From Akanthomyces muscarius (Eukaryota > Ascomycota > Sordariomycetes > Hypocreales > Cordycipitaceae), in contig NC_079244.1 of the NCBI RefSeq assembly GCF_028009165.1, forward strand, positions 62,001 through 126,000: DNA of 64,000 nt. The letters run 5' to 3'. The notes under the pieces are model-generated. The model was given only the letters and a program-made list of their open reading frames with translations, was not told where the DNA came from and did not search any database. Below are positions 58,459 through 64,000 of this stretch, piece by piece; position 1 is the stretch's first letter, and each line of letters opens with the position of its first letter. A program made the translations under genes and the position numbers.

Positions 58459-59857
58459 TGCTCGCGGCCTCAAAGCCGGAGGCCACGATATTACGCTTGC
58501 TGCTGTAGCCTAGAATCCATCCTCGACACCACGTGCCTGTCTTCTAGAAGAGAAAAGAGAACCTCGCATATTGGCATCCGGTAATCTGTACTTGAGCAGC
58601 GTTGCAGTAGTGATACCCCTCTATTTCGCCTCGATGCAAACCGAGACCGAATTCGCCACCGAAAGCTGGCGTCTGATTATATCAGCAGCCATCACCACCG
58701 GCCAACCCAACATCCCTTTGTTGCTCAAACACTTGCCGAGCAGCTCTGTGTGACCGAGCGGCATTTTGCATCAGCTGCGGGTTCATTTGCAAGTCGGAGC
58801 CGGCCGATGCTATCATACCATAGGGTGGTCGAGTCACGAGCCAGCATCCCTGGCAGCCTCATCCAAACCATCTTTGCGAACCACGCCCGTGGCTCTGGGG
58901 ACCAAGCCAGAAACGCCCCATCCCCATCTTGTTCGCACAAGCGCATCGTTACACACTACTACACTTTAATGCCGTTGGGCCGTGTTCTGCGTCCGCCCTC
59001 TTGCTTTCTCCGTCCCTGCCAGCGAGCAAAACCCCGCGGCCGCGATGCTCCGCCACCACCAAAAGCCCATCGCCAATCGTGCCGAGATGGCACACCACGC
59101 ATAGATGTCCTTCTTTCTCCTTGGTTTTCGGCTTTTTAGCTTGTTGCTATTCCACTTTGCACTTCTGTGGTCCGCGAGCCGTAGCTCACGGCCTACTAAT
59201 AGGGTGGCTTCACACGCAGCGGAAATGGCTCCCCGCTGCCCGGCCGGGCATAACACATATACCTTTTCGAGGACCCTTGCGGTGGAAACGATGATACTTG
59301 CTGCTTGCTTCGGCATTAGATGAGCTCTTGCCGTGACACGCCTAGGCTCATGTGCCTTTGATGGAGTACATTATGAGTCCGAACGGCAAATTGTTTGATT
59401 AATGAGCTTGTGAAACACTATAGTCATTGGCAGCTTACACAGTACCGCAGACACGTAGTACTTGTTTTACGTCAAACCACGCTTGCAACATTTCGTCAGT
59501 CAAGGCAACTTGTTCGGCGAAGTGGCGACAGTCGGGCGCTACTTTCGCGTCACAGCGCCAAAGTCGACATCGGTTACAGAACGAATTAAATGATAGATAA
59601 CATCCTCATGGTAGAAGTCAAAGGGTATTGTATATTAGCGGTCCAGCCCCTAGTTCCACGCCTAGTTCAACACGTTTAAATGCCAGTTCGTGTATTCGTA
59701 TGTCCAGTTTCCCATATATCGTGATTGAAAGTCCAAAAAGTCGAAGAAAAAAAAAATCAAAAACAGAATGGTATCAGTTGCAGTGTCGTGTCCTGACTGA
59801 GCCCTTGGTATCAAACAATAAAGTGTCCAAATATTTACTCGTCTCGCAAAGAGCGCA

Positions 59858-60567
59858 TCATTTCCCCGCGTAGCGTTGCTGTCGTTTCGTGTAAATCAGA
59901 CCGCAGACGTTGCAGAGGGTGCGAGGGCCGTCGGGCCCAGGTCGCCATTGGGGTGTCTCGAGGCGACTGCATCTGTGGCATTTCTGGGCCATCTTCAGCT
60001 TCTAAGAAACCATTAGCAAACTGTCAGCTTCTTTTAAGCTTCCGTACTAGAGCTCACCATTCTTTCCTTGCGTCGTTGCCGGCAGACAGATGAAACTGGC
60101 CGCATAGGTATGTATTTATCCGCAATGTCTGGTAGCATCTGGTCCTCATCCGCCCGCAACGATCCGATATTCTCCAAGCTAGCGGCTATGTCACGCACCA
60201 AATTGCCCATAATCAGTAGCTCGTCGTTGGAGACGCGAGATGTCGAGATGTCGACGTCTCGGGGGAGGTGGTCAGCGAATTGGGCGAGGACAGCTAGGTT
60301 CTCTTGAATCTGAGACACAAAAGTTCCGGTCAGTGTGGAAACCAAAAGGGCGGGAGATTGGGAAAGAAATACTGTTTGCACGTTCTCGCTCTGCAGGAGC
60401 CCTATGAGTGAGAGCTGTGCCGGCACTGCCACGAACGGCTTTGTGTCGGCTGCGCTGCTTACTCGCGAAACGGCGGCTAGCACATGGGCAGCAACGTCGC
60501 TGCTGCTGGTGCAGTGGGAAAGGGGCTCAAGTCCTAGGTGCGGAGCAATAGGGGCGATGAGAGACAT
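59858..60567 (-). CDS. Small GATA-type zinc finger protein
   Basis: Two exons (60567-60058 and 60001-59858) with a 56-bp GT-AG intron give 217 residues. The last exon is almost entirely the zinc finger, CHRC-x18-CNVC, including TPQWRPGPDGPRTLCNVCGL, which has the class IVb GATA spacing (18-residue loop). A basic run precedes it (RRKERMKLK). The N-terminal 165 residues (hydrophobic, Ser/Ala-rich, with VAAHVLAAVSRV and LAQFADHLPRDVDIS) hold no motif I recognise, although a degenerate PAS-like fold as in WC-2-type regulators is possible given the similar loop. The gene is shorter than typical WC-2, AreA or NsdD. Likely nuclear DNA-binding factor; target unknown. Confidence 0.72.
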
Positions 60568-63026
60568 AAACTGACAAGTCGGATGCCGATGCTATGAGTC
60601 GTTGTGATGGCAAACCGCGCGGGCGACGAGTGCGTTGGATGGAAGACGAAGATGTCGGGGAAGCTGTCCAAAAGCTCAGTGCCGGGACAGGTGGGGTAGC
60701 CGTTAGGACAAGCTAGGACAGGCAAAGCAGCAAGGTGGTTTTGAGTATCAGCTTGGGGGTGTGTAGATGCAGGAATTAGACTGGACAAGATCCGCACGGA
60801 TCCTGTCCTGTATATCTAGTCGGCGAATTTTTTCCCCCTTGGTGGGTGGCGAAATGAGGGAGATGAGCCGTACCTAGTGCAGGGTCCAGAAAGAATCCCA
60901 TAGTAGCAAGAATGGGGATTTAAAAGACCCTGGCAATCCCGACAAACCTGCCTGGCTTTGACTGTGGAGCGCCCAAAATACAGCGGAGTTCCAGCCTTGC
61001 TACACTGGTCCGGACTGGTGCGACTGGCTGGCCTGTCTTTGCCCGTCTTCGCCTGCCAAGTGCTGCTTGATTAGCTAGCCTTGCCTGGTCAATAAACCAG
61101 GAATCAGAACACACACTTTACAATAAACCCATAATAATCATTGCTACAGCCAACCATACGCTTTATATCGTCGCAGAACACAGAGGGGCTTGAGAATTAG
61201 TGCTCCTTCCAACACTTGGTCAAACCTGCGACTGCTATTCGCCGCCTCGCCTCGCCACACCCATTCCTTCCGTTTACGCCACTCTACGGAGCACGCGTGT
61301 CACATGTACGCTTCGGAGGGCGTCCAGAGACGACTTCTCTGCTTCAGCCAGCTGTCACTGCTTGACTTGTGCCACTTAACCGGGGTTTCATTCTAAAATG
61401 AGAATGTGCGAAAAAAGCATACTGGAAGACAGCAGTCTGGGCTCTGATACTCCGTGCCAGCTCCAAAAATAAAATGGCGCCGATCCTTCCAAAAAGGTGG
61501 CTTGCTCCAATTCTTTTGCCGTCACAGTGGTCCCCGGACCTCCTCCTCCACTGACTGTGACCTCGACCACTAAATTTAAGTCTCGTTTGCACCCTGGACT
61601 GTTCCTTGTTTTCTTGTCCCGACCCGTGCCCGATCACCAAGCAGTCGAGTAATAATCAAGCTACGGACACAAAAGGCGCAAAAAGAAAACAACCTATGCC
61701 GCTAATAACTGGCTTGGTTCCTGTAATTCCACATGACCCCCTGCGTTAGTGGAAATGAAATGCGTTTGTCTCGCCGTTTTCTCTCTGCTCCCCTAACTGA
61801 GTTACTGGCCTCCGGACCTCACTTGCGTGTTCGTCCTCCCATCTTGCAGTGATTACAATTATCACCACCTGCAAAATGCATCAACCAATCACGCCTCAGG
61901 CGCACACGCTTAGCCCTTTTTTTACGGCAAGTTTTACACTACTACGGAGTTCATATGCGATGGCACACTTGTACCTGCTGCAACCTTACCAGTAGTACAC
62001 ATCTCGTCACGGAACAGTCACAGGAAACATACTGTTAGGGGGGCCTTTGCACCGCATAGTGGCAAAGATGTGTGGACATAAAAACATGTTTTAAAAAAAA
62101 AAAAAAAAAAAGGGATCGCCTCTTTTTAGTTGAGCTCAGCACCATCGTGGTTTCCCTAGGGTGCATGCACTGCATATCAGCCTTGAGTGCCACTGATCAT
62201 ACATGGCGCACTCACAAAAAGTGAACCGATTGCATGTTCTTGACACGAAGGATCGATTGCCCTTGTACGCTGCAATTGCGCACTCTGGGCGTGGGCTGCC
62301 ACTCCAAGCTGCGTGCTGGTGAAAGGCTGAATGCTGCCTATATCTACTACACCCGACTACCCTAGATCAGGAGAATGTCAACTTGTGTAACTGGCAAGCT
62401 GTTATTCGCAACGCGATTCAAGATCTAATTCGGGATCTAGGGCATGCTTGCGTAAATTCACTCTCAAGAAAGACATCCCACGACGCAATAGCCAGCAGTA
62501 AGGAGAATACAACCCTTCTTGGTAGTTTAGTCGCCAAAACCACAGCGCATTTTGGCGGCGAAAAAACAATCACTTGTGTCTGCCTAAATTATGGCCGCAA
62601 AGTTATACTGGTAGTGAATTGCAGTGGCTTTGGTGTGTGCACTAACGCGCTAAATTTGGGTGCCTGACAGCGCCCCGTACGCCGTTCCTGACTTAGCTGC
62701 GCCGCACCAAACTCAGAAATGGACGCTTCGGACACTACAAACAAATTGGGCATAATCGCCGTGAAGAGCCCCGATTAAAAGCTTTGTTGGTTTGTTGGGC
62801 GAACTTGCGTACGCCGACTCAACACCAGCAGATTCAGCACCGCAGTGGTCCCCGGGCAATAGCTCGTCATCAAAGTCCGACCCCCGCCAGTTTGTCCGTC
62901 GCGGAGAGAAGATGTTTCTCGTCCAAGCCAGCAAGGCGGCGCTCTGAACTCATCTCTCCCAACATCTCTTTACTTGTCCTTCTCACAACGACATATCTGG
63001 TGTTTGTGTCTTTAATCAAGCCCGTC
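60568..63026. other. 2.4-kb spacer, no supported gene
   Basis: Short ORFs only. A run of 19 A lies at 62093-62111. The region 62.7-63.0 kb is the promoter and leader of the next gene; the frame stays open upstream of its start to 62784, but that extension is Arg/Gln/Ser-rich without domain features. Confidence 0.4.
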
Positions 63027-63935
63027 ATGCCGAAGAAAATACCATCGATACAAGGCTTCGACAGCCTCTCGGACCAGGTCCTTGTGCGCAACGGCGAGGT
63101 GGAGGCTGTCACTAATGCAACAACAAGCCCGGATATTGTTGCCATCTACGGCTGGGGCGACTGTCTGCCGCAGCATGTCGCCAAATATGCTGACGGGTAT
63201 CGAGCTCTTTTCCCGTGTGCGAAGCAGGTAGTGGTGCTATCGCCAATCGCAAAAGCCATGTTTACTAGCCGGGAGCAAAGGCGCGGGCACATGACGCCGG
63301 TGGTGAATCATCTTTTTGGTTCGCCAGATGCTGGTCAGGGCGTTGGTATAGCGCAGAGCGACAGCAAGATTCTTATTCACGCCATGTCCAACACAGGCGC
63401 CATCAACTTTGCTGCCACGCTGGATGCCTACTCGGAAAGGTTCAAAGGTCCCATGCCGCACACGCTCTTCATCATGGACTCAACACCCGGTGGCACCAAC
63501 CTGACGTGGGCAAACTTGAAGCGTTGGTCCCGCGCCATGGCTCTGGGTACCGCAAAGTGGTTTCCTTGGCCATTTGTCGCAACGCAGTCCATCTGGGCCT
63601 TTTTCCTCCTGCTCAATACTCTCTATCTATGGGTGCGGCGGCAACAGCATGCCGGCGCCTGGAGTCGCGTCGCTTCCAACCAGGAAGCTTTTGCGACAAA
63701 AGATGCCCGCAGACTGTACATGTACAGCAAGGACGATGATCTCATTGGCTACAAGGACATCGAAGGACATGCATCAGACTCCGAGAAGCTGGGCTATGCC
63801 GTCGACACCAAAGAGTTTACTGGCAGCGGCCATGTCGGGCACATGCGCCTGCACCCAGAAGACTATTGGGCGGCCATTCAGCAATCGTGGACGCGAACCG
63901 AGGCCACGACTGCCCAGTCGATGTGTGAAAAGTAG
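63027..63935 (+). CDS. DUF829/TMEM53-like (PaxU-type) alpha/beta hydrolase-fold protein
   Basis: Single exon, 302 residues from MPKKIPSIQGF; an upstream in-frame ATG at 62784 would add 81 residues that look non-native. The motif IYGWGDCLPQHVAKYADGYRALFP (landmark, first part of the fold), the elbow-like HAMSNTGA (118-125, the HxxSNxG variant of the family), the YSKDDDLIGYKDIEGHA element and the terminal GHVGHMRLHPEDYW, with a plausible catalytic His, are those of the DUF829 family (PF05705). That family includes TMEM53 and the indole-diterpene cluster protein PaxU. A hydrophobic segment (WAFFLLLNTLYLWV) may anchor it to a membrane. No terpene-cluster genes are in view, so the role is open. 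Confidence 0.8.
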   Translation: MPKKIPSIQGFDSLSDQVLVRNGEVEAVTNATTSPDIVAIYGWGDCLPQHVAKYADGYRALFPCAKQVVVLSPIAKAMFTSREQRRGHMTPVVNHLFGSPDAGQGVGIAQSDSKILIHAMSNTGAINFAATLDAYSERFKGPMPHTLFIMDSTPGGTNLTWANLKRWSRAMALGTAKWFPWPFVATQSIWAFFLLLNTLYLWVRRQQHAGAWSRVASNQEAFATKDARRLYMYSKDDDLIGYKDIEGHASDSEKLGYAVDTKEFTGSGHVGHMRLHPEDYWAAIQQSWTRTEATTAQSMCEK

Positions 63936-64000
63936 TTGCAACTGCCTATATACCAGGGGAAATACTCAGAATTAGTTCCACTATCTCGTTCTCGTCCAAC

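Larger units (their letters stand above)
56702..59857. other. 3-kb spacer, no supported gene
   Basis: It includes the 5' region of the preceding gene (possible additional exon at 56.85-56.95 kb). Many short ORFs without domains follow. Two clusters of the palindromic TAGGTACC/CCTAGGTA word lie at 57523-57540 and 58432-58458. Confidence 0.4.

Noticed and set aside
62383..62667. Plus-strand ORF of 94 codons
   Set aside because: No recognisable domain, weak start context, and isolated in a spacer.
1..64000. tRNA, rRNA or CRISPR array
   Set aside because: A search by eye for B-box-like words followed by cloverleaf arms gave only chance matches inside genes (for example near 27080); no regularly spaced repeats were seen.

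Overview
The window looks like chromosomal DNA of a filamentous ascomycete, most likely a sordariomycete of the Hypocreales type. The reasons are short GT-AG introns of 45-85 bp in most genes, long gene-poor spacers with pyrimidine-rich leaders, a repeat block carrying the mark of repeat-induced point mutation (RIP), and gene families typical of such fungi: a subgroup-C (killer-toxin-like) chitinase, a GH55-LysM protein, a Zn2Cys6 regulator, an FSH1 hydrolase and an NCS1 permease. The species call is inference; no rRNA or other marker is present. Intron borders were placed by eye, and in each spliced model reported with exon coordinates the exon lengths sum to a multiple of three.

Layout. 1-5.1 kb is an extremely AT-rich, RIP-degraded Ty3/gypsy retroelement read on the minus strand. 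6.5-9.2 kb is a decayed hAT DNA transposon with perfect 23-bp terminal inverted repeats. 10.2-11.1 kb is a small gene of unknown function. 11.6-17.4 kb holds two head-to-head genes, the 3' part of a killer-toxin-like chitinase (minus) and the 3' part of a GH55-LysM protein (plus). Both lack their 5' ends and meet at one junction near 14.01-14.03 kb. 17.5-19.8 kb is a nine-exon NCS1 permease. 21.5-22.1 kb is a relic of a CorA-like protein. 22.4-23.5 kb encodes a cysteine-rich single-pass surface protein. 23.5-26.8 kb is gene-poor and contains a broken KP4-like killer-toxin fragment.

26.8-28.1 kb is an arrestin-domain protein and 29.3-29.9 kb a Nudix hydrolase. 29.9-33.1 kb contains two intronless, probably secreted enzymes on the same strand: a NagZ-type GH3 enzyme and an AmiE-type serine hydrolase. 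This pair is best known from bacterial muropeptide recycling, and it is the most interesting feature of the window. 33.8-35.1 kb is an FAD monooxygenase. After a 4-kb gene-free stretch come an ART-type arrestin with a PPxY motif (39.5-42.3 kb), an FSH1 hydrolase (43.1-43.9 kb) and a Zn2Cys6 regulator tail-to-tail with it (44.1-46.2 kb).

The right third is mostly housekeeping: a GTPBP1/2-type GTPase (48.5-50.6 kb), LSm3 (51.3-51.7 kb) divergent from a mitochondrial expression factor (52.1-54.2 kb), a large disordered protein of unknown function (54.7-56.7 kb), a small GATA-finger protein (59.9-60.6 kb) and a DUF829/TMEM53-like protein (63.0-63.9 kb). No rRNA, tRNA or CRISPR was recognised. The left 26 kb is a plastic accessory region with decayed transposons and broken antagonism genes (chitinase, glucanase, killer toxin); the right side is stable core genome.
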